DNA from: Tubiluchus corallicola
Taxonomy: Eukaryota > Priapulida > Priapulimorpha > Priapulimorphida > Tubiluchidae
DNA length: 64,000 nt
Assembly: GCA_030141605.1 (NCBI GenBank)
Contig: JAQGDQ010000588.1
Location: 1-64,000 of the forward strand
Direction: 5' to 3'
Numbering within the stretch: position 1 is the stretch's first letter; every line of letters starts with the position of its first letter. The translations under genes and the position numbers were made by a program. Below, piece by piece: positions 24,464-36,433 of this stretch. A model generated the notes under the pieces. It saw only the letters and a list, made by a program, of their open reading frames with translations. It was not told the origin of the DNA and ran no database searches.

Positions 24464-24884
24464 CAGGGTTGGATTACACTGTAGGCTAGTATGTGTTGCA
24501 GCCTAGGGCCCCTCAAGCTTGGGTGGGCATACTTTGCACTGCTGAACAATTCGCATAACTTAAAATAAAATTTCAACTTTAAAAATGAGGTCAGAAGGTC
24601 TGAAAATCGAATTTTAACGTGGCTCCTCATTTGAGATAAAAGATCCCTGTTTGAGGCCTTTATTTCAGGCAAAGGGCCATTGTTTTGGGGCCTTAATTTG
24701 AGATAAGGGCCCGTCTTTGAAGCCCTGTATTTGAAATATGCATTTCCTAGCTATGCAAATGTTGCTAAAGTATATAATAAAAAAAAATTCCAGGCGAGTG
24801 CGAGCAAATTAGAGGGTGGTTCGTCTGTAGGGGCCCCATAATTTCATTAGGCTAGGGGCGCCAGAAGGTGATAATCCGGCCCTG
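24464..24884. mobile_element. hAT-type MITE with near-perfect 8 bp target duplication
   Basis: Ends are CAGGGTTGGATTA on the left and the inverse of CAGGGCCGGATTA on the right. The flanks ATCATTTG (24456-24463) and ATCAGTTG (24885-24892) match at 7 of 8 bases, the size typical of hAT insertions. The interior is GC-richer than the surroundings, with GGGGCCCC-type blocks near both ends. No transposase. Confidence 0.85.
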
Positions 24885-24892
24885 ATCAGTTG

Positions 24893-26000
24893 TATTTTAG
24901 TGATATACGATGCGTTTCTACAGTGGCCAAAATCGTGCACATACTGTCAGTGCAGACTTGATTTTTCTTATTTAAATTTTATAGTTACTAATACTGCGTA
25001 GGGTTGCTTTCCAAATTTTAAACCATTATTGCATTTTATGCTCTTGATGATAATAATCTGGAAAGTTTTTTAGCATGCGAAATACTGGTTTTGAGAAACA
25101 AAAAATATTAGGGCAAAGGAGCAAAATTTTTTGTTTCTTGTTTTCCGCTGAAAATGAGGTACCATTTATTGCGTTTTGGAGTTTTTGTGAGATAGTAATT
25201 ATAGCCTAAAGTTACAATTATTACAATCATAGTCATAAATTGTGTTTTTTTTACAAGACAGTAATTTCTTACAACTAATTACGCGTTTTTTGTATTTGCT
25301 GACAGTATAATACCCGTGTATGGTAAAATAATAAAATTCTTAATTCGGCTGGCATTAACTACCAGACAACCTACAAGACAACCAGTCCTCGGTTAGCAGA
25401 CAAAACCTTTTCAAGATTCCGCTTATTGGCCCACTTTCTCATGACAGAAAGAGAGATATGAGATAGGTTACCGAGGGAGGCTTCGCCGTGTTTGTAGAAG
25501 AGACATGCAGGATGAAGAAGTTGAACACGCATTCTTTTATTGCGAGTAAACTGAACACTTTACAGAAGTTTATAATAATCTGGACTTTATCAGTTTATAC
25601 TCATTACAGCATAATCTTTTGCATTTTGTTTAGGAATGTTTTAAAATTTTCAAATGATCACATTTTTGTTTAGCAAGCCTAATTTGCAGTTCTTAAAATT
25701 ATTTGTAACTATTTACTAACTAATGTAAACGGCCTGTCACCTGTCAAAAGATAACCATTACTATTATTGACACGTTTGCACGTTTTTCGTGGTTTAGGCG
25801 TGATTAAAATGTATTCAGGCAAAAATTGTATTTACTAAATACATTGTTTTTATAAATATTTATTATAAGTACAGTTTTTGAAAACACTTTATCGCAAACA
25901 GGATGTTTAACTCTTTTTGCTGTTTTTTTTCAGATAGTCTTTTGCGTAATCTGCTGATTAAAGGATCAAGTGATTAGTAACAGTGAAACTGGGAGTTAGG
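24893..26000. other. Intergenic stretch, nothing recognised
   Basis: AT-rich sequence without exon-like or element-like features that I could support. Confidence 0.35.
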
Positions 26001-26075
26001 CAGTCAGTTAGTCATTACATTAATCAGTCAGTCAGTCAGCTAATCAGTCGGTCAGTCAGTCAGCCAGCCAGCCAG
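26001..26075. repeat. Interrupted CAGT/CAGC tetranucleotide repeat
   Basis: Repeated CAGT units change to CAGC at the right end, with short interruptions. A few related units recur near 26211-26225. Confidence 0.85.
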
Positions 26076-26426
26076 AAGACATTAAAACCTGCCAAATCAA
26101 ATACAAAGCACAGATTAGCAGCTGCAACAAATATATAGTAGACATAATGACTTTTACAAAAGGGATAGTGGCTCAATTCAAGTTTATACATTAAATTTTG
26201 TAGTCAATTAGTCATTCCGTCAGTAGTTAGTATTTGTGAGCCAGCAAGCAAATCACCACTGAGCAATCTATTATTTCTGTTTCACTGTTTGTCTGGCAAT
26301 CTATATCTAGGTACAAATGAGAAATTACTTATTTTCTCATAGTTTAACCTACTTTAGTGTATAACATCTCATGCAATGACTTTTAAAGATTATTATACGT
26401 TACTTAAAAACGCTCTGGATTTACGT

Positions 26427-26495
<69 letters not shown>
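26427..26495. repeat. AC/AT dinucleotide microsatellite
   Basis: Four AC units followed by about 30 pure AT units. A looser ATT/ATC-rich tract follows to about 26575. Confidence 0.97.
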
Positions 26496-26501
<6 letters not shown>

Positions 26502-26575
26502 CGTAATTTTAATTTTATTTATTATTATCATTATTATTATAAATATCATCATCATCATTATCATCATTTTTATGC

Positions 26576-29500
26576 GTATTATATCAACCATAATAATATA
26601 CATATTACGAGGTTAAATTCGTTTATAACACGCTCGCCTTATTTCCAAGGGATCAAAAATCAGAGAACTCATGCACTACCGCTGATCTTCTCGAATAGTC
26701 TATGAGTTTGTTGTTTTGCATATAAAAAATCTTGAATTGTTCAATTTATTCGCAAGGGTAGTTCTTGTTGAACGACTTTCATAGGATCACCGCACGCCGG
26801 CAAAGCGTAATGGCTTTAATTCACTTTTAGCCTAATTAAACGTTTAACAGTTTTCGTTTCGCGCCGTTCCTTACTATTATTACGCGCCTGATTCTAATAT
26901 ACTATTATTATATTATGTATAGGAAGTATTATGATATTTTCTATATAAATTAATTTACACTGCCCACTCATTGGTTGAGATACATGTCAGACATTACACA
27001 CCCACTGTGCGAATTATTACTCAATCAATACTTTTAAGTCAAGCGGGCAACTAAACATTAGTTCAATCCGTAAAGCACACACCCAGCACGCCATGTTTAT
27101 TACTTGTTCTGATCTCATTAAACTAAACCGGGGATCCAATTTGTCGGCGCGTTTGTGCACCATTATCACTTAGGCATGCGATCCGCATTGTGCAGCATTA
27201 GCGTCTCGCTTTACATGGACACCTATTACATTAACCCTTTTTCTGTTTCCATCACGTTAACTTTACACATTTCTACTAAAAGTTTCAAACATTTACATGT
27301 ATTTTTTGTAATGAGCAAAACGAAGACGGTCAGCAAAAGACATTTACAAAAGGCACATCTAATGTGGCTGAGAATGTTGAGAAACCGATAAAATTACACG
27401 CACGAAAACTGGCTGCACAGATTTCGTTCAAGATTTGCTTTAACACCTTATAATAACAAGTGAGCAATCATTGCCTTAATCTTAATTAGTTTAGAACCAT
27501 ATTACAAATGAGAATGGGCTTGTCATGGTTTGCAATTCGATTTTCTGCTTCAAATAAGCCTTTTTTCTATACAGAGATGAGAGACCTTTATGTCTCTAAA
27601 AATTATAACAGAATTGAATACCTGCAACTATAGATAATACGTCTCGATCTCCAACTAAAGTGTCGTCACATTTAACGAAATAAAATAAGAGGAGACATTA
27701 AATCACAGGGTGCAGCAATTCTTTATTCTTTTTGTAACAGTAACTCGATATTTCTGTATTGCCGCTCACCACGCCTCTCGCTTTTCGCTGGCCTGTTGTC
27801 TGCTGGAAAATGAACGCCACCTGGGATTCGTTGCCAAAGTAGCCGACTTCTAGTTATAATAGGAAAATAATTACCTGATTTAGACAAATCAACATAGAAA
27901 ACTAGATTGACTGCGTCGCGGGGTGTTCTTCATCTAAATTTAAATAACCAGAATAAGAGGCCTATACTTGCAGATTGAGTTATCAGAGAGAGCATGCTGC
28001 CATCCATATTTATATTATCTTGTTTCCTTGAACTCCCTCAACAGAAACACAGAAGAGAAATTGTGACAATAGCTTTACAGAAAGATCTACTCAGTACAGA
28101 TGCTCTGAACTACGCAAACATACTTGGTACTCCTTTGACTCAGTAGCAAAATTATGTTGATTAATGTGCACGAATTGACCAAAATTACCGTAGCATACAT
28201 GGCGCCTGAAGTCGTTGAGGTATGTAAAAGAAATAGACTCTGTTCTATCATTTAATTTTATTAAGATTAGTATTATTTTTTAAGAGTCGGATTTAAGACT
28301 GTCCGCTTAATAATCCATTAAATTTTGATCAAAGTTGCAGTGTTGCTGCAAGCCCAAAATTCAGATGTGCTGCATGGATTAAGGCCTGCGTCTGCAACGA
28401 GTTATGCAAATAGATTTCAGGGCAAATTGTCATGCGCCTCTGGAGACTGATCGGTGTTTTCTCGACAAGATGAAACGCAGTCCCGCAGTTACCGTAAGTG
28501 CTTCACTTTGGTGTATATATAAAGCACATTATCAGGCAAAAGTGGATATGATTGTTTTGACATGGCCGGCATTTTTTTAATTATCAAATTAACCAACTTT
28601 TTGTTTTTTTGGCTCAAATTCACAGCATGTGTGATATTTAAATGAGCGGGCCGGGTGAGTTCAACTGCAGAGAAGTAGAAAAAAATTTTGAATGCTGAAT
28701 CAGGGCTTACTACTCCAACAACTGTCCCATAATCAGAATAGCTCAAAAACATATTTATTGAAACACTATTTATATTTCCTAGGCTATTTTCTTTTCCTAT
28801 TGTAAGTTTTTATCTATACAGTGTACTACTTTCTACATTTCTATACAAAATGCCGGTATCAGCTGTTACTCAAAGTAGGGAACTACTTGGGCATGGGACA
28901 TTTTGTGAAACCACAAACAAAAAGGTTATGCTTACTTAACGTACTTACGTTCAAAAAATGTTATAACGCTTGTTTAATTTCACTATACTACAACATTACA
29001 CAATTAGTGCAGTAGAATGCAATGTAGATAACCACAGTGATTATTAAAATATTACACTGCACCAATTTTATTAGTTTGTTGGACAATTATGGCTCTTTGG
29101 TGGTAGAATGCACCCCCATACCATTCTATCATGGCCAAAAATGTGTTAACAACTTTTAATTTATCTTTTTTAATTTTACCACCTTAAATCTTTCCAGTTT
29201 ATGCGATTAATAATGTTTATCATCTTTACTTGAGATCTCTCACTCAAACGGGGTATATATGCACATACTTATTTTGGCTAAAGTAAACGTCTTAGCAATT
29301 GTGTCATTGGTGACCTTTTTACGAGCAACTAATGCCGTCAAGCCAAGGTTACCATGTATGACTAATAATGCAAAATGTTACATAAACTGGTTACCATGGT
29401 AAGCAACGGCTTAGCACTGGTTAGATTTGGAAAATTGCTTGAAGAAATCTTAGCTTTTACTATTACGTGTACTGACGGCAAGTCTTAACGAGCAGTTAAG

Positions 29501-30565
29501 CAGCAGTTGCTATGGTAACGATGTTTATCTTAGCAACTGTATAGTAACAACTGTAGTAAATGGCATTTAATACACTTTCCATGCTCTAGTTGTTATATTA
29601 TTGCTAGTTTTTTGCAAACACTTTCTGGAACTTGGCTTATATTTGAATCTAAGAATCTTCTTCTTTGTCACTTTCTTCATATTTGACGTTTAAGCAAATT
29701 TCTTCATCACATCTGCATGACGGCATTCAAGAGAAACCCAAGAGTTTGCAACTGCATTTACTTTTGTAGCCTTCTTTGCAACTGCGAATCACTGCTTCTA
29801 TTGTACTCACTGGAGCTGAGGCATTATTCCTTAAGCCAGATGTCAATGCCCTGAATTGAGCTGTTATCTAATCATTTCCTACTGATGAAGGTAAAACAAT
29901 AATAGGTTTTTGTGGAGCTTTCCATAGATGACATTGAAAATTTGGTTTGTTGATGTGCTCGTGCGCAGCAACATCAATATGTGGTAAACATAATGATTCT
30001 AGTTAAATCATTTTTGACAAACAATTTGTATTGTAGAGCATTCAGGTTGGCCGTATTTATGCCAGACGAAGTTGTAGAAGCTAAGACAAATGAACTTTTA
30101 GAAATGTTTAAAAGGTAGTAAAGATATATTTAAGCGTAGACTAGAACTCAGATATCATTCAGCCGACCTTTGCTCTGATGTTTGACAAATTTAAGCTAAG
30201 ATGTATGAAGTGTTCGAAATGCAAAATAAAGAAAGGTCTCTAACGTTTGCATTTTTGGATGAGTACTGAAATGGTTTGGTTGTACTTAATTTTGTTCAAG
30301 GAGACTAAGATTGGCAACTGCATTTAAACACTTAATGACATATTGCCATATTATAGAGCATTTGAACCTCTCAAGTATTTTAGGTGGTGAAGCGTCTACA
30401 TAGGTTTTGTGAAGATATGGTTACTGTTAAGTTACCATTTAATATAAAGAAGTAATAAATTTATGTAGCAACAGAGATATTGTGGCTACTTTTTATGCAG
30501 TTTGACTTTGCTTGAAACTTCCCAAAAGAACTAAAATTGGTAATCAAATATCTAGAATGTCCTTC
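26576..30565. other. Intergenic stretch, no gene recognised
   Basis: Several short open stretches exist on both strands without family motifs. Small palindromes such as TTACCATGGTAA near 29391-29402 are present. The part from about 29650 to 30900 has patches that look like decayed coding sequence but gives no consistent frame. Confidence 0.35.
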
Positions 30566-30643
30566 CAAGATGACTCAACGCTTAAAGTTGCAAACAAACT
30601 AAGTAGAAGGATTTTTCTTGCATCAGGTCATGAAGAGGCTGAC
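30566..30643 (+). pseudogene. Possible fragment of a transposon-associated HEEADTR-type protein
   Basis: A 26-codon stretch ends with FLASGHEEAD, resembling the (S/C)xHEEADTR block of a large family of transposon-like genes common in invertebrate genomes. The frame is cut by a stop two codons later and no flanking sequence confirms it. A piece from what I believe is the same family, its Cys-rich tail, lies at 56944-57238. Confidence 0.3.
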
Positions 30644-31281
30644 AGCTGAATATCTGTATGTGCATTGCAAATACGTGTACCTTGTGAGCAGCAAACAACG
30701 TCTAATAAATTTACCCAGGAAAAATGGAAAACAAATTGTAATAAGCTCCTGATACAGATGTACTTGTATCACTATCACTAAAGCTCATCAGATGTTGAAG
30801 AGATTTGATGCCATAAAGGTTCGAACACGAATAAAGATTTAAAGCAAAACACAAAAGTGTTGAGGATTTATAGAGATAGATATCTGTCAACTTCTTCTAG
30901 TACTTCTTTCACTGACAGGCTGTAATACCACCATCTACGTCATAAAGAAGAAAAGGCATTTGCAATTTTCTGTAGCAATGTACATTCGTTATTTATTACT
31001 CTTAGGCTGTACAGTGACACAAACTGATCAAATAATTTTTACCAATTATTTGTCACTAGTCGCTAATTATTCCGACTGGTTATATACATTACTGAAGTGA
31101 ATTCTGGACCGGTGCATAAAGGAAATTTAGTAATAATGGGAAGAAAATTTTGTATAGAGTGCAAAAGGACGAAATCGACAAACGAAATAAGAGAAAGTGG
31201 ACTTATGTTATGCGTTATACTTTAGTAAGAGTATTTTCTCTCTGGAACGTGGCAAGATTTTCCCGTCTTTTCTTTTGAAAC

Positions 31282-31282
<1 letters not shown>

Positions 31283-31335
<53 letters not shown>

Positions 31336-31377
31336 TTCTCTCTTCTCTCTCTCGCTCCCCCTCTCTCTCTCGCTCCC

Positions 31378-31408
<31 letters not shown>

Positions 31409-31436
31409 CCTCTCTTTCTCTCTGTCTCTTTCACTA
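31283..31436 (+). repeat. CT dinucleotide microsatellite with interruptions
   Basis: About 150 bp of nearly pure CT with TTTCT and CGCTCCCC interruptions. Open frames through it (Ser-Leu on plus, Arg-Glu on minus) are artefacts. Confidence 0.97.
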
Positions 31437-31502
31437 TCTCTTTTCCCTTCTTTTTTTCCGTCCCTCCACTTTGCTTTCTCCTCATCCTTTAGCTGTATCC
31501 TC

Positions 31503-31724
31503 CATTACTGGCGAACTGTACCACTGGGAAACAGTACCATTAAAGAACTGAATCACTGGTGAATTGCACCACTGGCCAAATATGCAACTGGCAAACTAAA
31601 CTAATACTGTAATAACGTATCAGAGATAGTTTATTGTCAAACTATACCACTGGTGAAGTGTACCACTAGCTAACAGTGCACTGGTGAAGTGTACCATTGG
31701 CAAAGTGTACCGCTAGCGAAATGG
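31503..31724 (+). repeat. Degenerate 13-16 bp satellite, unit about GTACCACTGGYRAAST
   Basis: At least twelve imperfect copies of (T/C)(A/C)CACTGG(T/C/G)(G/C)AA(A/C)T occur directly after the CT repeat. The core CACTGGTNAA is shared with the inverse-oriented satellite near 11.2 and 12.1 kb, which also adjoins CT-rich sequence. Confidence 0.75.
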
Positions 31725-32903
31725 GTGAATATATTCACAGCTAGTACTGACTAAAATTAAGTAAGCAATCACTGGCAAGAACACACACAACGGCGAAAAC
31801 ACAGGATGGGGTGGTATACATGTGCTAAATACTAAAGCATCATCAGAATCGCTGTCATCCCATCAGAGCTAGTAAAATAAGTATCTTGTTATTGTTCAGC
31901 AGCACTGGAGTGGGCTTTGTGTTTATAGTTTTCACTTTGAGTATACACATATGTAGGAATCACAGGTAGCTAGGTTTTGGGTTTTTCTTGGTGTTTGAAA
32001 CATCTACTTTTTTCACCTACTTGTAATCTACATCTACTTTTGTAACATCTACATTATTTAACATCTACATGTATCTGCATCTAATTTGTGAAACATCTAC
32101 TTTATCTGCTTTGATAAACGAAATTTAAAATTTTCCTTGCAATTCTTATTTGCAAAGATTGAGGTCACATTAATTAAATATTGATCAGCGAAAGTACTTA
32201 TGGCTTATATGGCTATTTCTTTCTATGAGCAATTACTACCTGCTAAATAACTGTTGTCTTTAAAAATATTTGCATTTTTGTATTTTTGCAAATATCTATG
32301 AAAACATAACCAGGTAGTTATTAGTTTTATTATTTAAATAAACTTGTATGTAAATATGAAATATTACTATGTGTATTATCACATGTGTGTTAGCAAATTC
32401 AACTTTTATCATAATTACTTTTAATGTAAAAAAATATTTCCTTGGCTTTTGACACTACTTGATAAACTTTTAATTAACTCACCTTTAACTCATCTTTACA
32501 GCCACCCCCATCATTTTGACTCTTGTTATGGCTTTAATTTTGGTAGCCATTGTATAAGGAATGCAAAACTGTGGGTTGTATCATACTCTCGATCTCTAAA
32601 CAACTTTTTTTGTGGTGCTTAACACTGTAACTACAATAGTTATAACGATTTGATACCTTGTATACACTACATACACATAGAGCAAAAACATTACACTGTA
32701 AATTATTGGGTAACTGGCCTGACAAATGCCTAGCAAGCAGGACCATAAAACGTGGATGTCAGTAAATAACTTGACGACGTTTCCCCTTACAATTATTGCA
32801 TCAGCAATTATTGAAGAATTACTGGCTTTTAAATATGACGTCCTGTATGTATCCATTTTGTGATCTGTTTGACCGGCTGGTGGCGCCACGTTTCCATTAG
32901 CTA
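31725..32903. other. Intergenic stretch, nothing recognised
   Basis: A short ACATCTAC-rich patch near 32000-32105 is present. No gene was recognised. Confidence 0.35.
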
Positions 32904-33558
32904 TGTGCCATGGCGGGCGCTATTACACTTTCGCACCGCCTAGCTTTTCCTGGCCTATTGGTTGTTTTCACGCCTGCAGGCCAGAACTTACCTACAGCCG
33001 CCATTAAAAGCTGCACGTGAATAACCGTGTTTACATCACTGTTGCGCAGTCGCTCTCGCGCATTGACGTGTGGCCCTTAACCTGTATTTTTAGTTTCTTC
33101 GCATAATTTATGATTATTAGGGTTGCATCTACGAGAGTTTGTATCGTATCGCGGGTGGGCCTGGAACGGAACAGTTATTTATCATTAATTTTATTTATTA
33201 CTGTAGTATTATTACTATTAGATTATAAAAAAAGTAAAGGTTTTTTCTTTATTTCGTAAATGCGGTGAAGATGAAAGTGTGTCACGTGCTTTTAAGCTAG
33301 GCCCTGATAATGCATAAACTAGTACGAAATTCGTCACGTGACCACACACACAAACAAGATGGCGATACTGTGTCGAACTGTGAATACAGCGTAATTATTG
33401 GTAATTATGCCTAAATAGGATTAAATTACAATTAGATTAGCGGAAACATTCACTGATGACGTAAGAATAATAGAATGATGACTTACGAGCCTAAAAACGC
33501 GTAATAACCTATAAAAAGCTAGGCGGTGCGAAAGTGTAATAGCGCCGCCATGGCGTCA
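32904..33558. mobile_element. 655 bp inverted-repeat element (TIR about 45 bp)
   Basis: The left end and the inverse of the right end share GCCATGGCGG(G)CGCTATTAC and then ACTTTCGCACCGCCTAGCTT, about 40 bp with one indel. The outermost bases are TGTG versus TGAC. Flanking TA on each side suggests a TA target duplication. No transposase frame. The ends are much richer in GC and CpG than the surroundings. Confidence 0.82.
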
Positions 33559-34246
33559 TACAGTTGGTATTTCGATAGAAAATATTCTAATTTTATTTAT
33601 TATCAGCTATTTAATACACTGTTATAAGTTTTCGTCACTGTTTGATTTTCGAATATTGTCATTGGTTTTTCGAAATTTCGTTCATTTCATTCCTGTATTA
33701 TTGTAAATGCATAAAATTTCGTTTGTGTATTGTGTACCAAACACTGGTAGGGATATGTACGTTGCTTGCAAATTATAAAAAGCTCCCAAGCCATCGTGCG
33801 GCAACATAATCTGAAAACTATTAGAGTAGTTATGTTGACAGTAAGAAATACTATTTAAAAATAGTAAATTAGTTCATCACAAGCCAGAAGCTAAACGACA
33901 TTAGACTGTAGAGTTGATAATTTGTCGCATATCTATGTCAAAATTCGATCTATCACCCATGTATATGTACCAACAACCAAGAATATCTGATGAGTAGTAA
34001 AAGCAAGAAAATAAAATACTGGAGCTAATTTTATTTACATGTACCAGTATTAGGTGCCGACTAATGTTTAACGAAAGGTCGAGTTTTCTGGGAAATTAGG
34101 GTTATTTCGATGTTCTCAAAATTGTTAGAAGAAATTAGTAATAAAAGTGTAGTAAATGCATCGTAAATTGTGTAATTAGTAACATCGCTTTACAGTCACG
34201 TCCATTTCTCAGTTCGGTGTTCCTATTTTGAATGCCCATTCCTCCT

Positions 34247-34355
34247 CCAATGATGTCATTCATTGGCTGAAGAAATCAGTGCACTGTCAAAAGTACAACA
34301 AATTTTTCCAAAAAATGAGATAGCTAATTTTGTGATATTTCTGCATGAACCTTGG
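34247..34355 (+). promoter_or_regulatory. Candidate promoter and 5' leader of the SYCE3-like gene
   Basis: Two CCAAT boxes in opposite orientation (34247-34251 and 34262-34266) are followed by a possible donor GTAAGC at 34356. A leader exon ending there could splice to the acceptor at 34674, just before the coding start. This is inference from spacing only. Confidence 0.25.
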
Positions 34356-34679
34356 GTAAGCTGAAGAAATCTGAATTAGTTTAATCAGCTTGTGCTTACT
34401 GAATTACAAAAAATCACAAACTCCACAAGTTATCTCATAATTTTCAAGTGAATGGCGGCTACTATCATGCCTGAAATTGTCTACACAGCAGTAGTAGAAA
34501 TTAACTCCATACTTTATAGACTGTTTTTTGCAAATTTTTTTTGTTATATTTTTTTAAGTTTAAGTGATAACGGTAAAATTAACCCGATAATGTAAGTCAA
34601 CGTGTCTTTTTCTTTAATCCAATATACCAGTGGAATTAGCATAAATGGAATTGTTATAAGTTTAGTTTTTACAGAAAAA

Positions 34680-36433
34680 ATGGAAAAGCCAGAAGAATTT
34701 ACGGCCAGCAAACTGAGTGAAGGGGACCTTATAAAGGAAAAAGATAGTCAAATAAAAACATTAGATGAACTTAAGGAAGAGTTGTCAAGCATGATCAGCG
34801 ATATGAATAAAGCCTCATGTAAGGACATGTTATGAATCATATTGGCTAGTATGCTAATACAGTCTTTGCACTATTCATTTCTGGTTGAGTAATAATTATA
34901 AGCTTTATTAAAGTAAATAATTATTTTATGCACAATGTTAACACAGGAATCCATAATGTTCCAAATTTTTTTTAAACATAATGTTTTGGAAAATAGAAGC
35001 AAACTGTTAGAATAATATTTTATGTTACATAAATTATGTACTATAGCTAAAGCCACTGACTCCAAATATGGTCTGTGTTAGGTTGTAGTAAATAAATTAA
35101 GTTGCAACAACAAGAATTACACCAGAATTACATAACTGCTAACTTTGTAAGACATTCTTATCTTTTGCAATAACTCGATAATGACTGGTATTTGAAAATT
35201 ACTGATACAACGCACAAAAATAATAATTAAAAAAGCACATTGCATGAAGAAATTCCCAGAATTTCTCAGTTGTAAGCCTGATTACAAAGGCTTCATCTAC
35301 TGTCTTCTGTTTGCTTGGTTCTATTCATCTCTCTTCAAATTTATGCTAGTATTATGCTTGTGCTCCATGTTGTGACAAAATGTTCAGTTACTCCTTATTT
35401 GAATCATTTCCTGGTTTTCCTTCTTGATTAGCTAATGTAGCTATTCTGTTAATTAAGTTATGTATAATAACTGGTTAACTGCCCACCAGTTGGGTATACC
35501 AACTGGTGGGCAGTTAACCAGTTAGGAAGGCAGTTTTCCAAAATGCTTTGTGACTCGAAAAATTTTAGCCAACATCACTCATGTCCATTGACTAGTCATT
35601 ATGATTGTATTAGAGTAATCTGCAAGTAGAAGTGAAATTCCTACATTAAGAGAACTTAAAACATATTCTATTGTTCTATCAATGTTTTTTACAAAGCAGC
35701 TGTTGAGTAATTTCTGTCAGTTTGCAAATCCACCAGGTGTTTGTTTTTAACTTATAATCAGGCTGCATAAGATTATGGATATCCATAAAATAAGACCAAA
35801 AATTCATAAAATAAAATTTGAAAAATCCATAAAATAAGAAATGCATAAAATAAAAAAAATATTTTTTTGTGATTTTTTGTACAAAATAAGGCAATCAAAA
35901 TTCAATACAGGCATTGGATCGCAAACTTCAGCCTAGAGGGCATTCTACATTCGTACCAAATAGATGAATTATTTGAACTGTAGTGATGAATTACAAGTCA
36001 TAAAATTTGATTAAATTTGAAGCGATATGAAACCGATAAAATTAAAACGAAACTGATAAAATTAAAACTAAGTCCAGCGTGTTTAAAAACATGTTTCAAG
36101 CACTGCTGTTTTTACTTTTTAATTGATTTCCCCCTAGGAATCTCGTTCCAGATATAGTCTATTTCTTATTTTATTGATATCCATAAAATAAAATTTCAAA
36201 AATCCAAAAAATAAGCTATTTTATTTATTTTATACATATCCATAATCTTATGCACCCTGCTTATAATACTCATTTGTTTTTGTTTATAATCAGTACAGTG
36301 CCGCCTGATGCAGCTAGACCTTGTAACAGAATTTGATCCTGAGATCACTCATATAGTGAAAAAGACCACAATAAACTGTGAAAGCTGTGCAAGGGCAATT
36401 GACTCTGTAGAAAAGGAGAAGATCGGAAAGTGA
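34680..36433 (+). CDS. SYCE3: SYCE3-like synaptonemal complex central element protein, two coding exons
   Basis: Exons 34680-34818 and 36294-36433 encode 92 residues. The donor CAT|GTAAGG and acceptor TCAG|TAC leave T|TA, so the frame is kept. ATG has A at -3 and G at +4, and an acceptor (TTTTTACAG) lies five bases before it, so there is probably an upstream leader exon. The protein is short, charged and helical. Residues about 35-63, with SDMNKASLQCRLMQLDLV, align without gaps to the core of vertebrate SYCE3 (E-M-x-K-x-S-x-Q-x(3)-M-x(2)-D-x-V), and a D/N-P follows at the same place; vertebrate SYCE3 is 88 residues. SYCE3 helps build the central element between meiotic chromosomes in the nucleus. 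The match is from memory and the protein is short, so a different coiled-coil protein remains possible. Confidence 0.6.
35468..35524. repeat. 57 bp palindrome, 26 bp perfect arms, 5-base loop
   Basis: Arms at 35468-35493 and 35499-35524 are exact inverse copies starting TAACTGGTTAACTGCC; the loop is GTATA. It lies in the intron of the SYCE3-like gene. A transcript would fold into an uninterrupted hairpin. Confidence 0.97.
35759..36259. mobile_element. hAT-type MITE in the SYCE3-like intron, perfect 8 bp duplication
   Basis: The left end CAGGCTGCATAAGATTATGG and the inverse right end CAGGGTGCATAAGATTATGG match at all but one base, then both run into ATAAAATAA-rich sequence. Flanks are CTTATAAT on both sides (35751-35758 and 36260-36267), a perfect 8 bp duplication as made by hAT transposases. 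Length 501 bp, no transposase. It ends 34 bp before the coding exon, so the right copy of the duplication lies in the branch-point region of the intron. Confidence 0.93.

Noticed and set aside
30821-30840. GGTTCGAAC sequence resembling a tRNA B box
   Set aside because: No A box or acceptor-stem pairing at the right distance.
31197-31562. 121-codon Ser/Leu-rich frame and its Arg/Glu-rich reverse
   Set aside because: Both are read through the CT microsatellite and the adjoining satellite.
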